Shown here piece by piece: positions 1-5,615 of a stretch of DNA of 9,750 bases. The stretch is taken from positions 1-9,750 of the forward strand of contig JAHEZG010000100.1 in NCBI GenBank assembly GCA_023251195.1, read 5' to 3'. The position numbers and the translations under genes were made by a program. The notes below the pieces were generated by a model. The model made no database searches. It was not told the origin of the DNA and worked only from the letters and a program-made list of their open reading frames with translations. Source of the DNA: Chitinophagaceae bacterium (GTDB lineage: Bacteria; Bacteroidota; Bacteroidia; Chitinophagales; UBA10324). Numbering within the stretch: position 1 is the first letter of the stretch; every line of letters begins with the position of its first letter.

Positions 1-1685
1 AGAAAGATAAATTTTCATTTGCTGTTTTCCTAAGTCCAACCGGAACAGGATTGAAAATGATTGTTAAAATTTCAAATGAGGTTTCAGGTCACGAAAAAAA
101 TTTCCTTGCACTTGAAAAATATTATTTAAACAATTACAATTTGCAAATTGATAAAAGCTGTAAAGACATTTCTCGCTTATTATTTTTAAGTTATGATGAA
201 AACCTATTTATAAATAATGGTGCTGAAATATTTTCAATTGATAACTCAGAGGAAAATAAATTTAATGATGCAGTAAGTTATTTGAATCGAACAGAAACAT
301 TTTTAAATGGAAAGAGAAATAACTATGTTTTCAGATTAGCTTCATTGTGTTCTCAAAGAAGTATCGCAAAAGAATTTTGTGAAACAGAATCAATAAAAAG
401 ATTCAGCGCAGAAGATTTTCCAGAAGCAGAAATTAGAAGCTCAATAATTAGCGCCTACAAAAATCCAAACAATCAAAAGAATATCATTACTCAGAAAAAG
501 GAGCAAATAAATTCTGACCACACAGAGAAACCCACTTCAAAAAATATATCTCGAATTGAACAAGTTGAAAATTATATTGAATCAAAATATGAATTGAGAA
601 ATAATGTTGTGTCTTGCAAAATTGAATTTCGAAAAAAGGAAACTGAAGAAAAATTTCAGCAGTTAAATGAGAATAATATTTTCCGGGAACTGCAAAAAAA
701 TCATTTCGAATATTCTCAGAATAAATTAAAATCATTATTGAATTCTGACTTTGTAAAAAATTATAATCCCTTTGAAGATTATTTTAAGAATTTAGATTCT
801 TGGAATAAGGAAACCGAAATTGATTTTATTGATAAGCTCTCAGATTATCTATCTGTAAAGAATCATGAAAGATTTAAGATTCAATTAAAAAAAATGTTAG
901 TGCGCTGTATTGCTTGCGCTCTGACTGATTCTGTTTTTAATAAACACGCTTTCATTTTAGTTCACGACCAACAGAGTAGCGGAAAATCAACTTTTTGCCG
1001 TTGGCTTTGTCCCCCAATTTTATCTGAGTATATAACTGAAAATATCAATACTGATAAAGATAGCTTGATTGCATTGGCGACAAATTTTATTATCAATATG
1101 GATGAACTTGCAACACTTTCAAAAATTGATTTAAACAATTTGAAAAGCTTTCTGAGTAGGGATAAAATAAACATTCGCTTACCTTATGAATCAAGAGCAA
1201 CATTAAAACCTCGCAGAGCAAATTTTATAGGTTCAACAAACAAGGATGAATTTTTAAATGATGAAACCGGCTCTGTTCGCTGGCTCTGTTTTGAATTGAC
1301 CGAAAAAATTAATTTCAATTACTCTACTGAGATTGATATAAATAATGTTTGGCGGCAAGCATACACTCTTTTTATAAATGGATTTGAATATCAATTAACT
1401 TCAAATGAGATTCTTGAAAATGAAAGTGCGAATAAAAAATTTCAGATTAATACAACCGAACAAGATTTGATTCCAAAATATTTTATTCCATCATCAAAAG
1501 AAGATGGGGGAGAGTTTCTTACTGCTACTGATATTCAGAATGTTCTTTTTAGCAAATCACCTACTTACAAAGGAAATATTCATCAAATAGGAAAAGCATT
1601 AAAGATTTTGGGATTTAATAAAGATTCAAATTATATTGAAGGGAAAGATTATTCAGTAAAAGGATATTTTATAAAAAGACTTTAA
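1..1685 (+). CDS. VirE/BT4734-type primase-helicase (VapE-like ATPase), 5' end cut off by window edge
   Basis: This is a probable replication protein of a mobile element, combining a BT4734/VirE N-terminal primase-like domain with a P-loop helicase-type ATPase. The frame is open to base 3. The stretch before the TTG at 51 encodes a SPTGTGLK motif, and SRLLFLSYDENLF follows at about bases 171-209; both are typical of the BT4734-like N-terminal domain. The TTG at 51 and ATG at 57 are therefore internal, and the real start lies left of the window. The ATPase part has a Walker A (QSSGKST, bases 972-992), a Walker B-like FIINMDE (about 1086-1106) and a VapE-like GSVRWL (about 1269-1286). A charged linker, bases 480-720, separates the halves. 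The C-terminus (to KRL) looks like a small winged-helix-type tail, which is inference. The gene is very AT-rich. Such proteins occur on Bacteroidota phages, plasmids and integrative elements. Family assignment is fairly sure; activity is not shown. Confidence 0.85.
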   Translation, partial: KDKFSFAVFLSPTGTGLKMIVKISNEVSGHEKNFLALEKYYLNNYNLQIDKSCKDISRLLFLSYDENLFINNGAEIFSIDNSEENKFNDAVSYLNRTETFLNGKRNNYVFRLASLCSQRSIAKEFCETESIKRFSAEDFPEAEIRSSIISAYKNPNNQKNIITQKKEQINSDHTEKPTSKNISRIEQVENYIESKYELRNNVVSCKIEFRKKETEEKFQQLNENNIFRELQKNHFEYSQNKLKSLLNSDFVKNYNPFEDYFKNLDSWNKETEIDFIDKLSDYLSVKNHERFKIQLKKMLVRCIACALTDSVFNKHAFILVHDQQSSGKSTFCRWLCPPILSEYITENINTDKDSLIALATNFIINMDELATLSKIDLNNLKSFLSRDKINIRLPYESRATLKPRRANFIGSTNKDEFLNDETGSVRWLCFELTEKINFNYSTEIDINNVWRQAYTLFINGFEYQLTSNEILENESANKKFQINTTEQDLIPKYFIPSSKEDGGEFLTATDIQNVLFSKSPTYKGNIHQIGKALKILGFNKDSNYIEGKDYSVKGYFIKRL

Positions 1686-1687
1686 GT

Positions 1688-1836
1688 CATTACTCAATTA
1701 CTCGAATCTGCTAAATGATTGAATCAGCAAGAGAAGTAATTCGAGTAATGTTAAAATTTTCTAATTACTCGAAATTACTCTTGATACTTGGCGCACCTTT
1801 CAGACGCTAAACGAGAAAGCGAGTAATTCGAGTAAG
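1688..1836. repeat. Eight ATTACTC-type 7-base repeats in four alternating pairs (iteron-like)
   Basis: The heptamer ATTACTC occurs forward at 1689-1695, 1697-1703, 1764-1770 and 1774-1780. It occurs in reverse at 1734-1740 (first base changed), 1743-1749, 1821-1827 and 1830-1836 (last base changed). Copies inside a pair are 8-10 bases apart, close to one helical turn, and the pairs alternate in orientation. As a result 1688-1702 can pair with 1735-1750 and 1765-1780 with 1821-1835, each with a single-base bulge. An inner CTTTC/GAAAG stem (1797-1801 with 1815-1819) sits in the second loop. T-rich sequence follows (1841-1855), so the second hairpin could also end the primase-helicase transcript. 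The array begins 2 bases after that gene's stop codon. Protein-binding iterons near an origin or a structured 3' end are both possible. Confidence 0.75.
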
Positions 1837-2007
1837 TACCTTTTTAATTTTTTTCATTTAAGAGATACTTTTAGTTTCAATACTTCTTTGAAGGAAACAT
1901 TGAAAACCGGATTGAGAATTTTAATTGAAAAGGAACTTTTGCGAATTGTCGTATTGATGGCTACATTGAATCAGGATTGATTATTCTTTATGCAAGGGTT
2001 ATGTAAT

Positions 2008-2081
2008 ACCCCGCACACGATACCCCGACAAATGACCCGCTAAATACCCCGCTTAATGTACCGCTTAATATACTGTTAGGG
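2008..2081 (+). repeat. Degenerate 12-base tandem repeat (ACCCCGCTTAAT type)
   Basis: Consecutive 12-base units begin at 2022, 2034, 2046, 2058 and 2070: ACCCCGACAAAT, GACCCGCTAAAT, ACCCCGCTTAAT, GTACCGCTTAAT and a decayed ATACTGTTAGGG. A further ACCCCGC lies 14 bases upstream at 2008, and another ACCCCGA at 2119. The period is a multiple of three and would read as a four-residue NTPL-like repeat, but that frame is bounded by a stop at 2004 and another at 2082 and has no start codon, so it is not a gene as it stands. Iterons or the relic of a coding repeat are both possible. Confidence 0.6.
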
Positions 2082-2105
2082 ATATAGCATAGTATTTTAC
2101 CAAAG

Positions 2106-2141
2106 ATTACGGCAAAACACCCCGATTTTTTTGCCGATAAT
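2106..2141. other. Hairpin with 8-base perfect stem
   Basis: CGGCAAAA at 2110-2117 pairs perfectly with TTTTGCCG at 2129-2136 across an 11-base loop. Pairing extends through ATTA/TAAT at 2106-2109 and 2138-2141 past a one-base bulge. There is no run of T after the stem in either direction, so it is not a clear terminator. Its role is unknown. Confidence 0.5.
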
Positions 2142-2185
2142 TATAGCAAAAAGAGCATTTTTCAGTTTCACAAAGACGATTTAGT

Positions 2186-2231
2186 AAAAGGAGTGAGGGC
2201 AAAAAAAAGCCAATTTTTCGCACTCTTTTTT
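2186..2231. terminator. Possible intrinsic terminator, usable in both directions
   Basis: AAAAGGAGTG at 2186-2195 pairs with CACTCTTTTT at 2221-2230 with one G-T pair. A short inner GGC/GCC stem (2198-2200 with 2209-2211) closes an A-tract. The right arm runs into six T, and the left arm begins with A, the pattern of a terminator working in both directions. The outer loop is long (25 bases) and no gene ends directly beside it, so the call is tentative. Confidence 0.35.
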
Positions 2232-2247
2232 CATTGGTAAATAACAA

Positions 2248-2308
2248 TAAATATTGATAGTAATATTTAGCGGATGAAAAAGAGATATTGTTTACACTAT
2301 GTTTACAC
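2248..2308. repeat. 8-base inverted repeat and 9-base direct repeat beside the tRNA terminator
   Basis: TAAATATT (2248-2255) and AATATTTA (2262-2269) form a perfect inverted repeat with a 6-base spacer. TGTTTACAC follows twice, at 2289-2297 and 2300-2308, with an 11-base period (one helical turn). The cluster lies just beyond the tRNA-Val terminator on the side of the putative mobile element. Arm-type binding sites of a tyrosine recombinase would sit here, but no integrase gene is visible in the window. Confidence 0.45.
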
Positions 2309-2310
2309 CG

Positions 2311-2348
2311 GACAAATAAAAAAGGGTTTCAGTTTGTCTGAAACCCTT
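2311..2348 (-). terminator. Intrinsic terminator of the tRNA-Val gene
   Basis: Read on the minus strand, an 11-base perfect stem (AAGGGTTTCAG pairing with CTGAAACCCTT; arms 2338-2348 and 2322-2332) with a 5-base loop is followed directly by a T-rich run ending near 2311. It begins 12 bases beyond the tRNA 3' end, so it should end the tRNA transcript. Confidence 0.9.
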
Positions 2349-2360
2349 GTCCTTATTGGG

Positions 2361-2435
2361 TGGGAGCTACTGGGTTCGAACCAGTGACCCTCTGCTTGTA
2401 AGGCAGATGCTCTGAACCAGCTGAGCTAAGCTCCC
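2361..2435 (-). tRNA. tRNA-Val with anticodon UAC
   Basis: The minus strand folds into a full 75-base cloverleaf. The 7-base acceptor stem pairs GGGAGCT with AGCTCCC. The D-arm carries AGCTCAGCTGG. The anticodon stem TCTGC/GCAGA encloses loop CTTACAA, giving anticodon UAC. The T-arm is ACTGG-TTCGAAC-CCAGT. The discriminator base is A at 2361. The three bases after it read CCC, so the CCA tail is not encoded and must be added enzymatically. It has its own promoter just upstream (2446-2475) and an intrinsic terminator downstream, and so seems to be a one-gene transcription unit. The 3' end faces the putative mobile element, the usual target side for integrases. Confidence 0.97.
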
Positions 2436-2445
2436 TTTGGGGTCG

Positions 2446-2475
2446 CAAATGTAAATGAGTAATTCAGTTTTCCAA
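2446..2475 (-). promoter_or_regulatory. Bacteroidota-type promoter of tRNA-Val
   Basis: On the minus strand, a -7 box TACATTTG (2446-2453) matches the TAnnTTTG consensus of the phylum's primary sigma factor. A -33 TTG (2473-2475) lies exactly 19 bases upstream. The tRNA 5' end is 10 bases beyond the -7 box, so the transcript starts within a few bases of the mature end. Confidence 0.85.
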
Positions 2476-2494
2476 ATTTGATAACAATTATCCA

Positions 2495-3202
2495 TTAAAA
2501 CTTATAGCCAATACAAACCCTGTTAAAAGGAGAAGGCTCAATGGAAAGATGGTTGTTGCTTAATACTGAAGTTTTAAAATTTGTATTTGAAAAATACCTG
2601 GTGCTGTGTTCATTAATATTCAGTGCTGAATAAGCCGACTCAAATCCTATTTTTAATTTCTTTTTTATTGTAAACTGAACACCAAAAAACAACTCAGTGC
2701 CAATTCCAAAAGAATTTATTTTTTGTTGAAAATTATTTTCGTTAAACATTGATGAGCCTGTGCCTGTAAATTTATGACTGCGATAAACTGCATCAGCACC
2801 GGTATAAAAACTAAAATTTTTTTGTTGATATAATTTTCTTTCAAAACCAACTTGAAATCCATGATTTTTCCAATGGCCATTCAAGTTAATTGTATCCTTG
2901 ATTTCATAATACTGTTTTGCTTCATGGTTTATTTTTCCTTTTGATGAAATAAATGAAATACGGAACGAATTCTTTTCATTTTCCAAGCGATAGTAAATAC
3001 CCTTTTTCAATTGCAATTGAAAACCTTCAAGGTAAAAATCAGGTGCGAACTGATCATAGGTATAAGAACCGGTTACCAGGCCTATTTCTCCAATAAATTT
3101 AAAAGTGCTGTCACTTGTTCGGTGAACAAAAACCTGCGCATTTGAAATTATTGACACAAAACAAAAACTAAAAATTAAAGCTGTTCTTTTAATGTATTGC
3201 AA
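2495..3202 (-). CDS. Secreted outer-membrane beta-barrel-like protein, function unknown
   Basis: This 235-residue protein is probably a small outer-membrane beta-barrel. It opens with a signal peptide: basic start (KR at 5-6), hydrophobic core 8-19, and likely cleavage after A22 (SNA|Q). The rest alternates polar and hydrophobic residues in short strands with aromatic residues, and the protein ends in CIGYKF, with the terminal phenylalanine typical of barrel proteins. One likely strand pair is NFSFYTGADAVYRS and the SFGIGTELFFGVQF stretch near 165-178. The only usable start is TTG at 3202: no in-frame ATG exists between the promoter and the signal peptide. The promoter at 3223-3252 would give an untranslated leader of about 15 bases without a Shine-Dalgarno sequence. 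No ligand or partner can be named. The barrel class is inference from pattern; export is fairly sure. Confidence 0.8.
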   Translation of the reverse strand: MQYIKRTALIFSFCFVSIISNAQVFVHRTSDSTFKFIGEIGLVTGSYTYDQFAPDFYLEGFQLQLKKGIYYRLENEKNSFRISFISSKGKINHEAKQYYEIKDTINLNGHWKNHGFQVGFERKLYQQKNFSFYTGADAVYRSHKFTGTGSSMFNENNFQQKINSFGIGTELFFGVQFTIKKKLKIGFESAYSALNINEHSTRYFSNTNFKTSVLSNNHLSIEPSPFNRVCIGYKF

Positions 3203-3222
3203 GATAAAAAATTTAAGGGTCG

Positions 3223-3252
3223 CAAATGTATATGAATAATGAGATTAGCCAA
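3223..3252 (-). promoter_or_regulatory. Bacteroidota-type promoter of the beta-barrel gene
   Basis: On the minus strand, -7 TACATTTG (3223-3230) and -33 TTG (3250-3252) are separated by 19 bases, exactly as for the tRNA-Val promoter. The segment 3217-3240 matches 2440-2463 at 22 of 24 bases, including the CGACCC just after the -7 box. Its distance to the TTG start (about 20 bases) supports that start. Confidence 0.82.
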
Positions 3253-3344
3253 ATGATATCACTTGATGCATTCAAAATATACCTGCAAAAATTCAATGAG
3301 TTATTTATCTGATTTATTTTAATAGATCTGCTCGAAAGCGAAGA

Positions 3345-3380
3345 ATATAAATTTCAAAATCAGACCAGATATAAATTTCA
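3345..3380. repeat. 12-base direct repeat upstream of the M28 peptidase gene
   Basis: ATATAAATTTCA occurs at 3345-3356 and 3369-3380, starts 24 bases apart. It lies 90-125 bases before the M28 start. No good TAnnTTTG promoter was found for that gene; TTTATTTG at 3430-3437 is a weak partial match. A regulator site is possible, but AT-rich chance repeats are common. Confidence 0.3.
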
Positions 3381-3469
3381 TTGTTTACTGCGTTCAGAAA
3401 AGAAAAACCGATAGGTTTTATTTATTCACTTTATTTGAAGCATTAATTTTAAAACCATTTAAATTCAGA

Positions 3470-4882
3470 ATGAAAAATTATTTGATTTTTTTAATTGCCC
3501 TGTTCCTGCTTTCTGCTTCCAGTTTGTTTGCTCAAAATGCTGACTCGGTTCAGATTGCAAAAATATTTTCAACTGCATTAAAAGATAATGAAGCCCATCA
3601 TGCGCTATATGATTTATGCAAGAATTCAGGAAAAAGAATCAGTGGTTCTCCGTTAGCCGATACTGCTGTTATTCACATGTCGCATTGGTTAAAAAAGTGG
3701 GGAGCTGATACAGTGTGGCTTCAGGAATGCTTGGTGCCGCATTGGGTGCGAGGCGAAAAGGAGCAAGCAAAAATAATTTCATCGGCTTTAAAAATAAATG
3801 AATCAGTTCCGGTTTGTGCATTAGGTATGAGCATTGGAACGCCCGATGATGGTTTAAAAGCCGGCGTTATTGAAGTGCATGGAATGGGTGAATTAAAAAA
3901 TTTAAACCCAATTGATATTAAGGGAAAAATAGTTTTTTACAATGGAGCAATGCCACCTGAAACCATTTTTACATTTAATGCATATGGACATACTGTTGGG
4001 CAACGATGGGCAGGTGCAATGGAGGCTGCAAAGTATGGAGCAGTAGGAGTTGTTGTTCGAAGTGTTGCTTCGCACATTGATTCTTATCCGCATACCGGAT
4101 CCATGGGTTATAATGATACGATTCAAAAAATACCTGCGGTTGCAATAAGCACTGAGGCTGCGGAAAAACTAAGTGCCGCTTTAATAAAAGACCCACAACT
4201 ATTATTCTGGTTTAAATCGTCGTGCAAAATTTTGCCGGATGTAAAATCACATAATGTTATTGCTGAAATAAAAGGAACAAAATATCCGAATGAAGTAATA
4301 GTTATTGGAGGCCACCTTGATGCATGGGACATGGCTGAAGGTGCACATGACGATGGGGCTGGTGTGGTTCATTCAATGGAAGTGATAAGGTTATTTAAGG
4401 TGCTTGGAATTAAACCGGAAAGAACAATCAGAGTGGTTTTATTTATGAATGAAGAAAACGGTACAAGAGGAGCAAAGGCCTATGCTGAATGGGCAAAGAA
4501 ATCAGGAGAGAAGCACATTGCTGCTATTGAAAGCGATGCAGGTGGATTTACTCCAAGAGGTTTTACATTGGACTGTTCAGATGCCGAAAAATATTTTGTG
4601 CGAAGTAAATTTTCACCTGTGCTTTCATACTTCGGTGTAGGAGATTTTAGCAGAGATGGTGGGGGAGCTGATGTGGGATACTTAAGAGATATATGTCCGT
4701 TGATCTCTGATTTATCACCTGATTCACAAAGATATTTTGATCACCATCATTCCGCTCTTGATGTATTTGAAGAAGTAAATGACCGTGAATTGGAAATGGG
4801 TGCTGCGGCTGTAGCTTCATTTGTTTATTTATTAGATAAATATGGAAATGGTATGGAACGAAACAATGGTGGCGATGAATAG
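3470..4882 (+). CDS. Secreted M28 family zinc peptidase, carboxypeptidase Q-like
   Basis: This is a two-zinc exopeptidase of family M28, most like carboxypeptidase Q (plasma glutamate carboxypeptidase), which releases residues from small peptides. It acts outside the cytoplasm: a signal peptide spans residues 1-21 (FA|Q). A PA-type insert lies at about 110-250. The catalytic domain follows with the expected zinc and catalytic residues: H282 (GGHLDAWD), D294 (GAHDDGAG), E328 and E329 (FMNEENG), D356 (ESDAGG) and a histidine in the HHH at 425-427. The length of 470 residues suits the family. The ATG at 3470 puts the signal peptide at the N-terminus. The stop overlaps the start of the next gene by 8 bases, which suggests translational coupling. 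It seems to be the first gene of the plus-strand run ending at rseP. Exact substrates are unknown. Confidence 0.93.
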   Translation: MKNYLIFLIALFLLSASSLFAQNADSVQIAKIFSTALKDNEAHHALYDLCKNSGKRISGSPLADTAVIHMSHWLKKWGADTVWLQECLVPHWVRGEKEQAKIISSALKINESVPVCALGMSIGTPDDGLKAGVIEVHGMGELKNLNPIDIKGKIVFYNGAMPPETIFTFNAYGHTVGQRWAGAMEAAKYGAVGVVVRSVASHIDSYPHTGSMGYNDTIQKIPAVAISTEAAEKLSAALIKDPQLLFWFKSSCKILPDVKSHNVIAEIKGTKYPNEVIVIGGHLDAWDMAEGAHDDGAGVVHSMEVIRLFKVLGIKPERTIRVVLFMNEENGTRGAKAYAEWAKKSGEKHIAAIESDAGGFTPRGFTLDCSDAEKYFVRSKFSPVLSYFGVGDFSRDGGGADVGYLRDICPLISDLSPDSQRYFDHHHSALDVFEEVNDRELEMGAAAVASFVYLLDKYGNGMERNNGGDE

Positions 4883-5612
4883 GATTTTTGTAAATGCATT
4901 CCGGCCGCTGAAATGGAAAAAATGTTTTATCTGTTTCTTTTTGTTTTTTAATAATTGTTCAGCACAGATTTCTGATGTTACAACAACTAACTGGAACATT
5001 TTTTTTGCAAGCACAGGAAATTATTTTTCATTTAACACAAATGGATTTGATCCGAATTTAATTGATATCATCTTATCGGATGGATTGGTGCAGCGTTACT
5101 ACACCACAAATTCATTAAAACATCAGTTAGATACTGCAAGTATTCCAAATCATGTGAAACTGGAATGTGCTTTTAATTTTCAAGCCGGAAGTATTAATAA
5201 AAGAATAACAGTAAGTATCCAATATAAATTTGGAGAGAAAGATTCCGTTTTATGGCAAAAAAAATATTATGTAATTCAATTACCCGACCCAACCGTTTTC
5301 ATTGCAGCAGATACACTGACCAATGCTAACTTAACTAGAGAAGAAATGCTTCTGCAATATAATCTTGGAGTTTACATGCCCGATTTTAAACCTTACACCG
5401 CATGGTACATTACCGGATATGATTGTCAATACATGCCCCCGGATGGAAACATAAAATCTTACCATATTGATAAAAATATTTTTACGCCTGAATTGCATAA
5501 ACAAATTGAAGCGTGCAAAGCCGGCGATACTTTTATTTTTAAAAATATAAGAGTTGATGGGCTCGATGGATATTCGCGTTATGTAAATTCAGTATTTGTA
5601 ACGATTAAATAA
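4875..5612 (+). CDS. Secreted protein resembling the GldM C-terminal domains
   Basis: The chosen start is the ATG at 4875, overlapping the M28 stop by 8 bases. An earlier in-frame ATG at 4842 would add 11 residues before the signal peptide. From 4875 the product has 245 residues, with basic residues up to KWKK (13-16), a hydrophobic core 17-25 and likely cleavage after A30 (CSA|Q). A beta-rich region follows. Then YYVIQLPDP (131-139) leads into a domain with TREEMLLQYNLGVYMPDF and, near 216-232, AGDTFIFKNIRVDGLDG. This order closely resembles the last two periplasmic domains of GldM/PorM: the RVK-PDP junction, then a GD-x-I-x-V-GPDG ending. GldM's transmembrane helix and long N-terminal part are absent. 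No other gld/por gene is nearby. The similarity is recognised by eye; whether it joins a secretion or gliding complex is unknown. Confidence 0.75.
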   Translation: MNRIFVNAFRPLKWKKCFICFFLFFNNCSAQISDVTTTNWNIFFASTGNYFSFNTNGFDPNLIDIILSDGLVQRYYTTNSLKHQLDTASIPNHVKLECAFNFQAGSINKRITVSIQYKFGEKDSVLWQKKYYVIQLPDPTVFIAADTLTNANLTREEMLLQYNLGVYMPDFKPYTAWYITGYDCQYMPPDGNIKSYHIDKNIFTPELHKQIEACKAGDTFIFKNIRVDGLDGYSRYVNSVFVTIK

Positions 5613-5615
5613 ATT

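Larger units (their letters stand above)
1686..2360. other. Gene-free, repeat- and hairpin-rich stretch between primase-helicase and tRNA-Val
   Basis: No convincing gene is visible on either strand in these 675 bases. The longest plus-strand open stretch (about 1765-1980) lacks an early ATG and its translation has no recognisable family pattern. Instead the stretch holds the ATTACTC repeat field, a 12-base tandem repeat, three hairpins, an 8-base inverted repeat, a 9-base direct repeat and the tRNA terminator, all listed separately. Density of such signals suggests a replication origin or the attachment end of an integrated element; this is inference from layout. Confidence 0.6.

Noticed and set aside
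51..59. TTG at 51 or ATG at 57 as the start of the primase-helicase
   Set aside because: The frame is open to the window edge, and the codons before it encode the conserved SPTGTGLK motif of the BT4734-like domain, so these are internal codons.
1765..1980. Open plus-strand frame after the primase-helicase as a small gene
   Set aside because: It has no ATG until near its end, runs straight through the ATTACTC repeats and shows no recognisable protein pattern.
1688..2081. CRISPR array
   Set aside because: Repeats are 7 or 12 bases with alternating orientation or no spacers, unlike 23-47-base direct repeats with uniform unique spacers, and no cas gene is present.
2007..2084. Four-residue coding repeat (NTPL-like) in the 12-base tandem repeat
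   Set aside because: The frame is closed by stops at 2004 and 2082 and contains no start codon; treated as a DNA repeat.
3430..3437. Promoter -7 box for the M28 gene (TTTATTTG)
   Set aside because: The second base departs from TAnnTTTG and no TTG lies 19-21 bases upstream.
4842..4874. ATG at 4842 as start of the GldM-like protein
   Set aside because: It would put 11 extra residues before the signal peptide and overlap the M28 gene by 41 bases; the ATG at 4875 gives a normal signal peptide and a typical 8-base coupling overlap.
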